Both the position numbers and the translations under genes were made by a program. DNA of 36,076 nt, taken from assembly GCA_019323575.1 (NCBI GenBank), contig JAHWHB010000028.1, positions 1 through 36,076 of the forward strand. Direction: 5' to 3'. The DNA is from Candidatus Woesearchaeota archaeon. GTDB lineage: Archaea; Nanobdellota; Nanobdellia; Woesearchaeales; ARS49. This document shows, one piece after another, positions 22,307 through 31,020 of this stretch; positions within the stretch are counted from its first letter, which is position 1, and the number at the start of each line of letters is the position of its first letter. Below the pieces are notes generated by a model. That model saw only the letters and a list, made by a program, of their open reading frames with translations, had not been told where the DNA came from and ran no database searches.

Positions 22307-24691
22307 ATGGCGGACAGATACGACCCAAAAGTCGAAGAAGAGAAGTGGATGCAACACTGGGAAAAAGAAGGAACATACAAGTTCAACCCAGAAACAAAAG
22401 GAGAAGTATACAGCATAGACACACCGCCGCCAACAGTAAGCGGAAAGATGCACATAGGGCACGCATTCTCATACGCACAACAAGATATAATAATCAGGTA
22501 TAAACGATTACGAGGATACAACATATTCTACCCATGGGGAACAGATGACAACGGACTGCCAACAGAAAGGCTAGTGGAAAAACTCAAAGGAGTCAAAGCA
22601 AGCAAGATGGACAGACAGGAGTTCATCAAACTATGCGAGCAAACACTAGCAGAAATAATGCCAAAATTCACATCAGACTGGAAAAGAATAGGAATGAGCT
22701 GCGACTTCAAGACAAACTACAGCACAATCAACGAACACTGCAGAAGAATAAGCCAGTGGAGCTTCCTAGACTTAAACAAAAAAAACAGAATATACAGAAA
22801 AGAGGCACCAGCACTATGGTGCCCGCTATGCGAAACAGCAATATCACAAGTCGAATGCCAAGACGCAGAAAAAGACAGCACATTCAACGACGTAGTATTC
22901 AAGATAGATGGAAAAGACATAGTAATAGCAACAACAAGACCAGAACTACTGCCAGCATGCGTAGCAGTATTCGTACACCCAGCAGACGACAGGTACAAAA
23001 AACTAACAGGCAAAAAAGCAACAGTCCCACTATTCAACTACGAAGTACCAATAATAGCAGACGAAAGAGTAGACCCTGCAAAAGGAACAGGAATAGTCAT
23101 GTGCTGCACGTTCGGAGACCAAACAGACATAGCATGGTACTTAGCACACAAACTACCACTAAAAACAGCAATAGCCAAAAACGGCACAATGACAGAAACA
23201 GCAGGCAAGTACAACGGACTAAAAGTACACGACGCCAGAAAAGCAATACTCGCAGATTTAAAATCACAAGGACTCCTAACAGGACAAAAACCAATCAAAC
23301 ACGAAGTAAAAGTACACGAAAGATGCCAAACAGAAATAGAAATCATACAAAGCAAACAATGGTTCATACAATACCTTGACCTAAAAGAAAAAATGCTCGA
23401 ATGGGGCGCGCAACTAAACTGGTACCCAGACTTTATGAAACACAGATATAACAACTGGGTAAAAGGACTACAATGGGACTGGCTAATAAGCAGGCAAAGA
23501 TTCTTTGGAGTACCATTCCCAGTATGGTACTGCGCAAAATGCGACACGCCAATCTTTGCAGATGAGAAAAAACTGCCAGTAGACCCGCTAAAAGACAAAC
23601 CAACACCATGCCCAAAATGCAAATCAACAGAATATGTTCCTGAAAAAGACGTGCTAGACACCTGGGCAACAAGCAGCATGACACCACAACTAGCAGTACA
23701 ACTCATACCAGAAAAACACAGAAACAAACTATTCCCCATGTCACTAAGACCACAAGCACACGAGATAATATCCTTCTGGCTATTCAACACACTTGTCAAA
23801 AGCCAATTGCATTACGGAAAAAATCCATGGAAAGACATAGTACTATCAGGATACGTAATGGACCCGCATGGCGAAAAAATGAGCAAAAGCAAAGGAAACA
23901 TCATAGAACCACAAGAAATACTCAAAAAATACTCAGCAGACGCGCTAAGATACTGGGCAGGCGGAAGCAAACTAGGAGAAGACATAGCATTCCAAGAAAA
24001 AGAACTAGTAACAGGAGACAAATTCGTAACAAAACTCTGGAACGCAGCAAAATTCACAAACATGCAACTAAAAGACTATGACTACAAAGGAACCTCGACA
24101 GAAACACTAGACCTCTGGATACACACAAAACTAGCAAAAACAATACAACAAGCAACAGAATCATTCGACAAATACGAATACCACCAAGCAAAATCAGCAA
24201 CAGAATCATTCTTCTGGAAAGACTTCTGCGACAACTACCTAGAACTAATAAAAAACAGAGTATACGAGCCAAAAACACCACAACACAAAAAAAGCGCACA
24301 ACACGCACTATACCTCTGCCTATCAGCAATAACAAAACTAATGGCGCCAATAACACCATTCATAACAGAAGAAATCTACCACTTATACCTGAAAGAACAA
24401 GAAAAATACCCAAGCGTACACATGTCAAAATGGCCAGAAATGCCTGCTGTCAACGAAAAAGCAGAACAAGCAGGAGACGCGGCAGTAGCAATACTAGCAG
24501 CAATAAGAAAGAAAAAATCAGAAATGAAAACGTCAATGAAAACACCAGTAAAGAAATTAGTGATAGAAACAAAAATAGACATTTCAGGCGTACTTGAAGA
24601 CCTAAAATCAGCAACAAACGCAGAACAAATCGAAATGGGCAAAGGAACAGAAGAACTAACACCAGACATCAAAATAACAGCAGAATTCTAA
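22307..24691 (+). CDS. valS: Valyl-tRNA synthetase
   Basis: 794 residues, a compact but complete class I ValRS. HIGH appears as MHIGHAFSY near residue 48 and KMSKSKGN near residue 523. PWGTDDNGLPTERLVEK and the editing domain (VIATTRPELLPACVAVFVHP, about 205-225) are intact, with TGIVMCCTFGDQTDIAWY in the archaeal form. Two zinc clusters are visible: CPLCETAISQVEC near residue 175 and CAKCD...CPKC near 410-440. The C-terminus has the anticodon helical domain but lacks the long coiled-coil tail of bacterial enzymes. Single gene with its own leaderless promoter. Confidence 0.97.
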   Translation: MADRYDPKVEEEKWMQHWEKEGTYKFNPETKGEVYSIDTPPPTVSGKMHIGHAFSYAQQDIIIRYKRLRGYNIFYPWGTDDNGLPTERLVEKLKGVKASKMDRQEFIKLCEQTLAEIMPKFTSDWKRIGMSCDFKTNYSTINEHCRRISQWSFLDLNKKNRIYRKEAPALWCPLCETAISQVECQDAEKDSTFNDVVFKIDGKDIVIATTRPELLPACVAVFVHPADDRYKKLTGKKATVPLFNYEVPIIADERVDPAKGTGIVMCCTFGDQTDIAWYLAHKLPLKTAIAKNGTMTETAGKYNGLKVHDARKAILADLKSQGLLTGQKPIKHEVKVHERCQTEIEIIQSKQWFIQYLDLKEKMLEWGAQLNWYPDFMKHRYNNWVKGLQWDWLISRQRFFGVPFPVWYCAKCDTPIFADEKKLPVDPLKDKPTPCPKCKSTEYVPEKDVLDTWATSSMTPQLAVQLIPEKHRNKLFPMSLRPQAHEIISFWLFNTLVKSQLHYGKNPWKDIVLSGYVMDPHGEKMSKSKGNIIEPQEILKKYSADALRYWAGGSKLGEDIAFQEKELVTGDKFVTKLWNAAKFTNMQLKDYDYKGTSTETLDLWIHTKLAKTIQQATESFDKYEYHQAKSATESFFWKDFCDNYLELIKNRVYEPKTPQHKKSAQHALYLCLSAITKLMAPITPFITEEIYHLYLKEQEKYPSVHMSKWPEMPAVNEKAEQAGDAAVAILAAIRKKKSEMKTSMKTPVKKLVIETKIDISGVLEDLKSATNAEQIEMGKGTEELTPDIKITAEF

Positions 24692-24728
24692 CACAAAAAT
24701 TAAAAACACCCAATAAAAAGAATACCAT

Positions 24729-24887
24729 ATGGCTAAAAAGAAAAACTTAAACGGAGTATTAGTACCAGCAGGCTGTCTTATCGGCCTAGGAATAGGAATG
24801 ATATACGGCAGACCAGATGTCGGCGTGTTAATAGGACTAGGATGCGGTTTTGTAGCATATTTTATCGCATCAAAATTCAAAAGTTAG
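24729..24887 (+). CDS. Tiny glycine-rich two-span membrane protein
   Basis: 52 residues: a basic start MAKKKNLNG, two hydrophobic segments rich in glycine (VLVPAGCLIGLGIGMIYG and VGVLIGLGCGFVAYFIA) joined by RPD, and a basic end. The twin glycine-zipper helices are a common pattern in small archaeal and bacterial membrane proteins of unknown role. The ATG at 24729 follows valS by 37 bases in the same direction and may be co-transcribed. Its last 11 bases overlap the convergent gene, in keeping with other convergent pairs here. It is a real gene by codon use and context but short. Confidence 0.6.
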   Translation: MAKKKNLNGVLVPAGCLIGLGIGMIYGRPDVGVLIGLGCGFVAYFIASKFKS

Positions 24888-25266
24888 CAACAAAACCAAC
24901 AATCTTCTTCTCAAGATCAAAATAACTCAGCTTTGCAAGCTTGCCAGAACGAATACGCTCCCTAGCCTGAGCCAAAAACTTGGCAAGACGGTCATGCAAA
25001 ACATCCTCCTCCTGCCTATAACGCAGAATCAAAGTGCCTGCCAAAGGATGATCATCCAAAGAAAACACCTTATGCTGATCCTTAAGCTTAGACCTAATCT
25101 CAGACAACAACTCAGAAGCCTGCTTCACAGGATCATTAATAGAAAACTGTCTTATCAAAGCTTTTTCCTTGCCGTCATCAAACAAAATACGCACCTTAAC
25201 CTGATCAAGCTGAGAATAATAATCCACAATATCAGCCTTCTTAAAATTCACATCAACCGCTTTCAT
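24877..25266 (-). CDS. Unknown soluble protein
   Basis: 129 residues, mixed charge, no membrane segment. The N-terminal half is strand-rich (VKVRILFDDGKEKALIRQFSIND), followed by helices (VKQASELLSEIRSKLKDQHKV) and a C-terminal basic helix bundle (LHDRLAKFLAQARERIRSGKL). No family recognised. The ATG at 25266 is chosen over one nine bases upstream because the minus-strand TATA (ATTTATAT, centred near 25293) sits 27 bases away, the leaderless distance used by other genes in the window. It overlaps the 52-residue gene at the 3' end and is divergent from rfcL. Confidence 0.72.
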   Translation of the reverse strand: MKAVDVNFKKADIVDYYSQLDQVKVRILFDDGKEKALIRQFSINDPVKQASELLSEIRSKLKDQHKVFSLDDHPLAGTLILRYRQEEDVLHDRLAKFLAQARERIRSGKLAKLSYFDLEKKIVGFVANF

Positions 25267-25347
25267 ACTCAACACAGCGCCTTATTTCGTATATAAATGT
25301 TGCTGAACATAAAAACTTAATAAGCCAAGAACAACCACAAATACAAT

Positions 25348-26523
25348 ATGTGGGTAAACAAGCACAAACCAGACCTAGAACACATACCACACGACACAAA
25401 GAAAATAACAGACTTTGTCACAAACTACAAAAAACAAAAGAAAAAAGCACTACTACTACACGGACCAACAGGCACAGGAAAAACAGCAACAGTACACGCA
25501 CTAGCAAGAAAACTAGGACTAGAACTAATAGAGATAAACGCGTCAGACGACAGAAACGCAGCAGAAATCAAAACAAGAGTAGGAAATGCGATAAAACAAC
25601 AAAGCCTCTTCTCACAAGGAAAAATCATACTAATAGATGAAATAAACGGAATAGCAGGAACAGACAGAGGAGGAGTGGCAGCACTAGCAGACCTCATAAA
25701 ACAATCACAATTCCCAATCATACTCACAGCAAACGACCCCTGGGAAAGCAAATTCAACTCACTAAGAACAAAAAGCCAGCTAATAGAATTCAAAACAATA
25801 GAAATAACAGAAATGACCAAAGCACTACAAAGAATACTAGACAAAGAAAAACTACAAGCAGACGAAATAGTAATGAAAACACTAGCAAGAAGAAGCGGAG
25901 GAGACCTAAGAGGGGCAATAACAGACCTCCAAACACTAGCACAAGCAGGAACACTAACACTACAAAGCCTAGAAACCCTATACGAAAGAGAACACTCAGA
26001 AAGCATAATGCAAGCACTAGTAAAAATACTCAAATCAACAGACCCAGCAGTAGCAGTAAGCGCGCTGGATCTAGTGGACGAGGACATAGACGAATGCTTC
26101 CTATGGATAGACGAAAACATGCCAAAAGAATACAAAAACCCAGACGACCTGGCAAGAGCATACGAAGCACTATCAAAAGCAGACGTTTACAGAGGAAGAA
26201 TAAGAAGATGGCAATACTGGAGATACCTGGCGTACGTCAACGTCTTGATAACAGCAGGAGTGGCAACAGCAAAAAACAAAAAATCAACAAGCTTTGTAAC
26301 ATACAGCAGAACAAAAAGACTGTTGAAACACTGGATGGCAAACCAAAAATACGCCAAAAGAAAACAAATAGCCCAAAAAATAGCAACAGCAACACACTGC
26401 TCATCCAGAAAAGCATTACAGGAAACACTGCCATATTTGCAAAGGATATTCAAGAACAACCAAGAACAAATAACAAAAGAACTAGACCTTGAAGAAGAAG
26501 AAGCAGAATGGCTGGCTAAATAA
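25348..26523 (+). CDS. rfcL: Replication factor C large subunit (clamp loader)
   Basis: 391 residues. Loads the PCNA clamp on DNA with RFC small subunits. AAA+ motifs: Walker A GPTGTGKT (39-46), INASDDRN (63-70), Walker B IILIDE (93-98), sensor 1 ILTAND near residue 130, sensor 2 GGDLRGAITDL near 190. The C-terminal collar domain follows (RIRRWQYWRYLAYVNVLITAG). It is short for archaeal RFC-L (usually above 400), ends in an acidic LDLEEEEAEWLAK and shows no obvious PCNA-binding QxxLxxFF box. The start matches a TATA-like CTTAATAAG (25316-25324) at leaderless distance. The small subunit gene is not in the window. Confidence 0.94.
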   Translation: MWVNKHKPDLEHIPHDTKKITDFVTNYKKQKKKALLLHGPTGTGKTATVHALARKLGLELIEINASDDRNAAEIKTRVGNAIKQQSLFSQGKIILIDEINGIAGTDRGGVAALADLIKQSQFPIILTANDPWESKFNSLRTKSQLIEFKTIEITEMTKALQRILDKEKLQADEIVMKTLARRSGGDLRGAITDLQTLAQAGTLTLQSLETLYEREHSESIMQALVKILKSTDPAVAVSALDLVDEDIDECFLWIDENMPKEYKNPDDLARAYEALSKADVYRGRIRRWQYWRYLAYVNVLITAGVATAKNKKSTSFVTYSRTKRLLKHWMANQKYAKRKQIAQKIATATHCSSRKALQETLPYLQRIFKNNQEQITKELDLEEEEAEWLAK

Positions 26524-26567
26524 CTTTATATACTGAAAATATACTTATTCTATGCAGAGGTGATATT

Positions 26568-26732
26568 ATGAAACAAAAAGCATTTCCAACATTCGCAATA
26601 ATCCTATTGATTATAGGATTAATATGGCTGTTAAGCGACCTGAAAGTAATACAAATAGTAAACATACCATGGATACCAGTAGTACTATCGGTGATAGCAC
26701 TAGGAATGCTGTACAACCACTACAAGAAATAA
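26568..26732 (+). CDS. Tiny two-span membrane protein
   Basis: 54 residues: MKQKAFPTF, a first hydrophobic helix (AIILLIIGLIWLL), a short polar link (SDLKVIQIVNI), a second helix (PWIPVVLSVIALGMLY) and a basic end NHYKK. It resembles small archaeal two-helix proteins of unknown role. It is very well supported as a gene: a TATA box CTTTATATAC right after rfcL (26523-26532) and a complete GAGGTGAT ribosome-binding site (26557-26564) four bases before the ATG. It ends one base before the end of convergent livF. Confidence 0.75.
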   Translation: MKQKAFPTFAIILLIIGLIWLLSDLKVIQIVNIPWIPVVLSVIALGMLYNHYKK

Positions 26733-26733
26733 A

Positions 26734-27453
26734 TCACTTGTGGCCGTGGCCACCAAGATAAATATTCTTTATTTTCTTTGATTTCATTATTTTCTTACTG
26801 CCATGCAAAGCAATCCTGCCCTCTTCCAACACATAAATCTTATCAGCAATCTCACAGGCAGCCTTGGCATTCTGCTCAACCATGATAATAGCGGTGCCCT
26901 CCTTATTGATTTCCTGGATTTTCTTGAAGATTTCCTTCATGGTCTTAGGAGCAAGACCAAGAGACGGCTCGTCAAGCAACAAAACCTTAGGATCCTGCAT
27001 CAAACCACGCGCAATAGCCAGCATCTGCTGCTGGCCTCCAGACAAATTATATGCACTCTGATGCAATTTCTCCTTCAAAGCAGGAAAATGATGAAGAACC
27101 TCAGCCAAACGCTTCTTCAACAAATTACTATTACCAATCAAAAAAGCACCCATCTCCAGGTTCTCCTTAACAGTCAAACCCGAAAACACCTGACGGCCCT
27201 GAGGGACAAAAGAAATACCAAGCTTAATACGATCATAAGTAGGAAGCTTAGTAATATCCTCGCACTTGTAAACAACCTTGCCAGAAAAAATATCACACAA
27301 ACGGAAAATACTCTTCAAAACAGTACTCTTACCAGCACCATTAGGACCAATAATCACAGTAATATCATCAGGCCTGAACTCCATATTCACACCAAACAAA
27401 ACCTGCAATTTACCATAACCAGACTTCAAATCCTTAACTTCCAAAAAACTCAT
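26734..27453 (-). CDS. livF: Branched-chain amino-acid-type ABC importer ATPase LivF
   Basis: 239 residues, normal LivF length. One of two ATPases driving uptake. Walker A GPNGAGKS (36-43), FVPQGRQVFSGLTVKENLEMG (82-102, a LivF hallmark), signature LSGGQQQ (137-143), Walker B LLLDEPSLGLAP (158-169), H-loop replaced by the LivF-type VEQN. It is the last gene of the six-gene importer operon and overlaps livG by ATGA (27450-27453). Codons end mainly in T. Confidence 0.95.
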   Translation of the reverse strand: MSFLEVKDLKSGYGKLQVLFGVNMEFRPDDITVIIGPNGAGKSTVLKSIFRLCDIFSGKVVYKCEDITKLPTYDRIKLGISFVPQGRQVFSGLTVKENLEMGAFLIGNSNLLKKRLAEVLHHFPALKEKLHQSAYNLSGGQQQMLAIARGLMQDPKVLLLDEPSLGLAPKTMKEIFKKIQEINKEGTAIIMVEQNAKAACEIADKIYVLEEGRIALHGSKKIMKSKKIKNIYLGGHGHK

Positions 27454-28133
27454 TTTCCGAGATACGCCTCCAAAACTCTCTTATCAGACTGAACTTCTCC
27501 AGGAGTGCCTCTTGTTAGCACAGAACCCTCAGCCATAACAACAACCTCATCACTAATACTCATAACAAACTCCATATCATGCTCAATCAACAAAATAGTA
27601 GCGCCAGCACCCTTCAAATCCAGCAAAATCCTCTTCAACTCCTGACGAACCTTAGGATTAACACCAGCAGTAGGCTCATCAAGCATCAACAAAGCATGAG
27701 GCTTAAGCAAAGCACGAGCAATCTCCAACAAACGCATCTGACCATAACTCAAATCACTAGCCAAAGTATCCAAACCAAGAGGAAAATAAACCTTCTTCAA
27801 GACACGCTTAAGCTCAGCATCAGAACACTTCCTAGCAAGCAGCAAGTTATCCCTCACAGTCATATTCCTGAACAAACGAGCCTGCTGAAAAGTACGACTA
27901 ATACCGCAGCGAGCAATACGATGAACAGGCAAACTAGTAATCTCAGTACCACGCAAGAAAATCCTGCCATTATCAGGCTTCAAAATACCACAAACAAGAT
28001 TAAACAAAGTAGTCTTACCAGCACCATTAGGACCAATAACACTCGTAATAGCGTTCTCCTGAACAGTAAAAGAGCAATCACGAACAGCAAAAACACCGCC
28101 AAAATGCTTTGAGAGCTTCTGAACGCTAATCAT
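27450..28133 (-). CDS. livG: Branched-chain amino-acid-type ABC importer ATPase LivG
   Basis: 227 residues, somewhat short for LivG (about 250). Walker A GPNGAGKT (34-41), FQQARLFRNMTVRDNLLLA (82-100), a signature in the LSYGQ form (128-132) typical of LivG, Walker B LLMLDEPTAGVNP (148-160), and H-loop LIEHDMEFVMSISD. Partner of LivF. Overlaps livF and livM genes by ATGA at both ends. Confidence 0.95.
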   Translation of the reverse strand: MISVQKLSKHFGGVFAVRDCSFTVQENAITSVIGPNGAGKTTLFNLVCGILKPDNGRIFLRGTEITSLPVHRIARCGISRTFQQARLFRNMTVRDNLLLARKCSDAELKRVLKKVYFPLGLDTLASDLSYGQMRLLEIARALLKPHALLMLDEPTAGVNPKVRQELKRILLDLKGAGATILLIEHDMEFVMSISDEVVVMAEGSVLTRGTPGEVQSDKRVLEAYLGK

Positions 28134-28987
28134 GACAAATCCACCTTCCCGAAAACACCCCTCGGCTTGTAAATCAAGATTAACAGCAAAATAAGAGCGA
28201 AAATAATCTCACGCATAGGACCAAGAACAGAACTCGGAAAACCAATAAAACGCAAAGGCTCAGGCAACAAGAAAATAATCAAAGTGCCAATAGCAGAACC
28301 CTTTACACTGGCAAGACCACCAACAATCAACATACTGAATAACAAGATTAAATCACCAAGACCAAAAATGCTCGGGTCAATAAAAGTAATGTAATGAGCA
28401 AACAGGCCGCCAGCCAAGCCAGCAAAAAACGCACTAATACCCAAAGCAAAAATCTTATGCACAAAAGTATCCTTGCCAAGAGTCTTAGCAGCAAGCTCGT
28501 CATCACGAACAGACTCGCAAACCTTTCCAAAACGAGACCTAGACAACCTCCAGAAAATCAAGTAAACAACAACAGCAATAATGAACACGATAACCAAAAA
28601 CTCAAAATTACCCTTAACAATCTTAGGAATACCAGGAATGCCCAAAGCGCCACGGGTAAGACTCGTCCAATTTCTCGCCACACTGCCCATGATAAACGCA
28701 AAACCCAAAGTGGCAAGAGCAAGATAATCACCCTTCAACCTAGCAGTAGGCAAAGCAAGCAAACAACCAAAAACCAAAGCAAACAAAGCACCAAATAACA
28801 AACCAAGCCATACTGGAAAACCATTCATGACAAGCAAAGCACTAGCATAAGCACCAATCCCAAAAAAACCAACATGACCCAAGTTAAGAAGACCAGTAAA
28901 ACCAACAGCCCAGTTCAAACTAATAGTCAAAATACTGTAAATGCAAACAAGAATTGCAAGATGGATGAGATAATTTATGAAAGCCAT
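28130..28987 (-). CDS. livM: Branched-chain amino-acid-type ABC importer permease LivM
   Basis: 285 residues with about eight membrane segments, a compact LivM. Family signatures: LNWAVGFTGLLNLGHVGFFGIGAYASALL near the start, LKGDYLALATLGFAFIMG in the centre, and DELAAKTLGKDTFVHKIFALGISAFFAGLAGGLFAHY, the coupling region that contacts the ATPases. It shares one base with livH (TAATG) and an ATGA with livG. The plus strand of this gene is extremely A/C-rich. Confidence 0.95.
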   Translation of the reverse strand: MAFINYLIHLAILVCIYSILTISLNWAVGFTGLLNLGHVGFFGIGAYASALLVMNGFPVWLGLLFGALFALVFGCLLALPTARLKGDYLALATLGFAFIMGSVARNWTSLTRGALGIPGIPKIVKGNFEFLVIVFIIAVVVYLIFWRLSRSRFGKVCESVRDDELAAKTLGKDTFVHKIFALGISAFFAGLAGGLFAHYITFIDPSIFGLGDLILLFSMLIVGGLASVKGSAIGTLIIFLLPEPLRFIGFPSSVLGPMREIIFALILLLILIYKPRGVFGKVDLS

Positions 28988-29859
28988 TATGCCTCCCTCA
29001 CCTTAACACCCAACAAACCAGAAGGGCGGAACAATAAGAATATGAATAATAACACAAAAGCGATAGCATCCTTATAACCAGAAGGAAGCCACCAGATGCC
29101 GATATTTTCTACAAGACCAAGAATCATACTGCCAAGAACACTACCAGGAACACTAGCAAGACTACCAATAACAGCACCAGTGAAACCCTTAATAACCAAA
29201 GAAACACCCATCTGAGAATACAAATTCTGCTCAATACCAATCAAAATGCCAGCAACACCGGCTAAAAAGCTGCCGATCATAAAAGTATAAGTGTAAATCC
29301 TCTCAGGATTAATACCAACAGTCATAGCAACATCCTTGTTGTCTGCAACTGCTCTCATGGCCTTGCCAAGACGAGTGCACTTCATCAAAAACCACAAAGC
29401 CAAAAGCAAAACAACAGCAACAACAATGATAACAATCTGAATAAAAGTAATCCTCGCACCAAGAAAATCAAAAACAGGATTAATAATAGGAATAGTCTTA
29501 ACATCAGCACCCCAAACAGCCAAAATCAAAGCGTTCAACAAAATCATCAAAGCAATACTACCAATCAACAAAACTGCAGAGGAAGCCTTTCTTCTTCGTA
29601 AAGGCTTGTAAACAAGCCAGTCCATAAAAACACCAGCCAGACAACTACAAAACAAAGTCAACAGGACAGCAAGCCAGAAATTCAAACCAGCCAAAACAGC
29701 AAAAGTGTACAGCAAGTAAGCTCCGAGCGCAAGAACAGCACCATGAGCAAAATGCATAAACTTAGTAACAGAATAAATCAACGAAAAACCAGAGGCAACT
29801 AACGAATAAATAGCACCAGCAATAATACCGTTAATAATAAGCTGGGTTGCAATTGCCAT
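28987..29859 (-). CDS. livH: Branched-chain amino-acid-type ABC importer permease LivH
   Basis: 290 residues, about eight membrane segments, usual length. Signatures: GIIAGAIYSLVASGFSLIYSVTKFMHFAHGAVLALGAY at the N-terminus, then LGKAMRAVADNKDVAMTVGINPERIYTYTFMIGSFLAGVAGIL, the ATPase-contact loop, and KGFTGAVIGSLASVPGSVLGSMILG. It forms the membrane pore with LivM. A 42-base gap separates it from the upstream binding-protein gene, the only real gap in the operon. Confidence 0.95.
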   Translation of the reverse strand: MAIATQLIINGIIAGAIYSLVASGFSLIYSVTKFMHFAHGAVLALGAYLLYTFAVLAGLNFWLAVLLTLFCSCLAGVFMDWLVYKPLRRRKASSAVLLIGSIALMILLNALILAVWGADVKTIPIINPVFDFLGARITFIQIVIIVVAVVLLLALWFLMKCTRLGKAMRAVADNKDVAMTVGINPERIYTYTFMIGSFLAGVAGILIGIEQNLYSQMGVSLVIKGFTGAVIGSLASVPGSVLGSMILGLVENIGIWWLPSGYKDAIAFVLLFIFLLFRPSGLLGVKVREA

Positions 29860-29901
29860 TTCTTCTCACTATTCTTTTTATTTTTTAAAGGTTACTATGC
29901 T

Positions 29902-31020
29902 TTACTTAATCACTACAACCTCTCCATCCTGGACCTGTTTTACAAGAAAATTCTTCAAAATTGGATCGCCATTCTTGTCAATAGAAACCTTGCCAAGAGC
30001 ACCATCCCAATCCTTAACATTATACAACCAATCACGAATCTTCTCAGCATCCAAGCCAACCTCGGAAACAGCATCTGCAATCAAGAAAACATCATCATAC
30101 GCAGAAGCCATAAACACAGGAGACAAAGGAGGCTCCTGACCCTTCTCTTTCCTATATTTGGCAAACAAAGCAGAAGATTTCGGATTTTTATCATCAAGAC
30201 CAAGCTCAAGACCAATCAAACCCTCAAGCAAAGCAGGATCCTTCTCAACAGAACCCTTAGCAACAAGAATCTCAGCACCAATCAACTGCTGATTAACACC
30301 ATTCTCCTTCAACTGCTTAACAAGAGCAAGACCCTTAACATCAGTCTGAGGATAAACAACAACCACATCAGGCTTGGAATCCTTAATCTTCAAAACCTGA
30401 GCCCTAAAATCAGCATCATCACTAGCGTAAACCTCATCAGCAACAATCTCGCCGCCAGCCTTTGTGAAAGATTCCTTGAAAATCCTGCGCAAACCCTGCG
30501 AGTAATCTTTCTGCTCGGAAAAAACAGCAGCTCTCTTCCAGCCCTGCTTAAAAGCATACTCAGCAGCAACACTAGCAGAATAAGCATCACTAGGATACGT
30601 CCTAAAAACAAAATCACCGGCATTAGTAATATCAGGACTGCTTGAAATAGCACTAATCAAGATAACCTTTGCCTGCTCGACAATAGGAGCAGCGCCAAGA
30701 GTCTCAGAACTCGCAGCACCACCAAAAACAACCTTAACACCATCAACATCAATCAACTTCTGAACAGCAGTAGTAGCATCTTTAGCAGTACACTTATCAT
30801 CCTCGAAAATAACCTCAACTTGCTTGCCGTTAATGCCGCCTTTAGCATTAATCTCCTCAACAGCAATCAAAATCCCGTCACGAACAACCTCACCATACTC
30901 AGCACAATCACCACTCAACGGAGCGATAGCGCCAAAAACAATCTTAGGCGTTTCAGTCTCTACCTGAACACAAGCAGACAGAAACAACAAAAATAGAAAA
31001 GAAAAAATCAGCTTTCTCAT
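29902..31020 (-). CDS. Lipoprotein amino-acid-binding protein, second gene of the importer operon
   Basis: 372 residues. Periplasmic-binding protein type 1 (LivJ-like) with a lipoprotein signal: MRKLIFSFLFLLFLSAC, lipobox LSAC, so it is anchored by C17 outside the membrane. The mature domain starts KIVFGAIAPLSGDCAEYG, with a second cysteine in EDDKC that may form the family disulfide. FGGAASSETLGAAPIVEQ and RTYPSDAY mark the ligand cleft. Closest relative in the window is the third binding protein at 34978. It overlaps the upstream binding-protein gene by ATGA, so one transcript gives two receptors for one pore. Confidence 0.93.
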   Translation of the reverse strand: MRKLIFSFLFLLFLSACVQVETETPKIVFGAIAPLSGDCAEYGEVVRDGILIAVEEINAKGGINGKQVEVIFEDDKCTAKDATTAVQKLIDVDGVKVVFGGAASSETLGAAPIVEQAKVILISAISSSPDITNAGDFVFRTYPSDAYSASVAAEYAFKQGWKRAAVFSEQKDYSQGLRRIFKESFTKAGGEIVADEVYASDDADFRAQVLKIKDSKPDVVVVYPQTDVKGLALVKQLKENGVNQQLIGAEILVAKGSVEKDPALLEGLIGLELGLDDKNPKSSALFAKYRKEKGQEPPLSPVFMASAYDDVFLIADAVSEVGLDAEKIRDWLYNVKDWDGALGKVSIDKNGDPILKNFLVKQVQDGEVVVIK

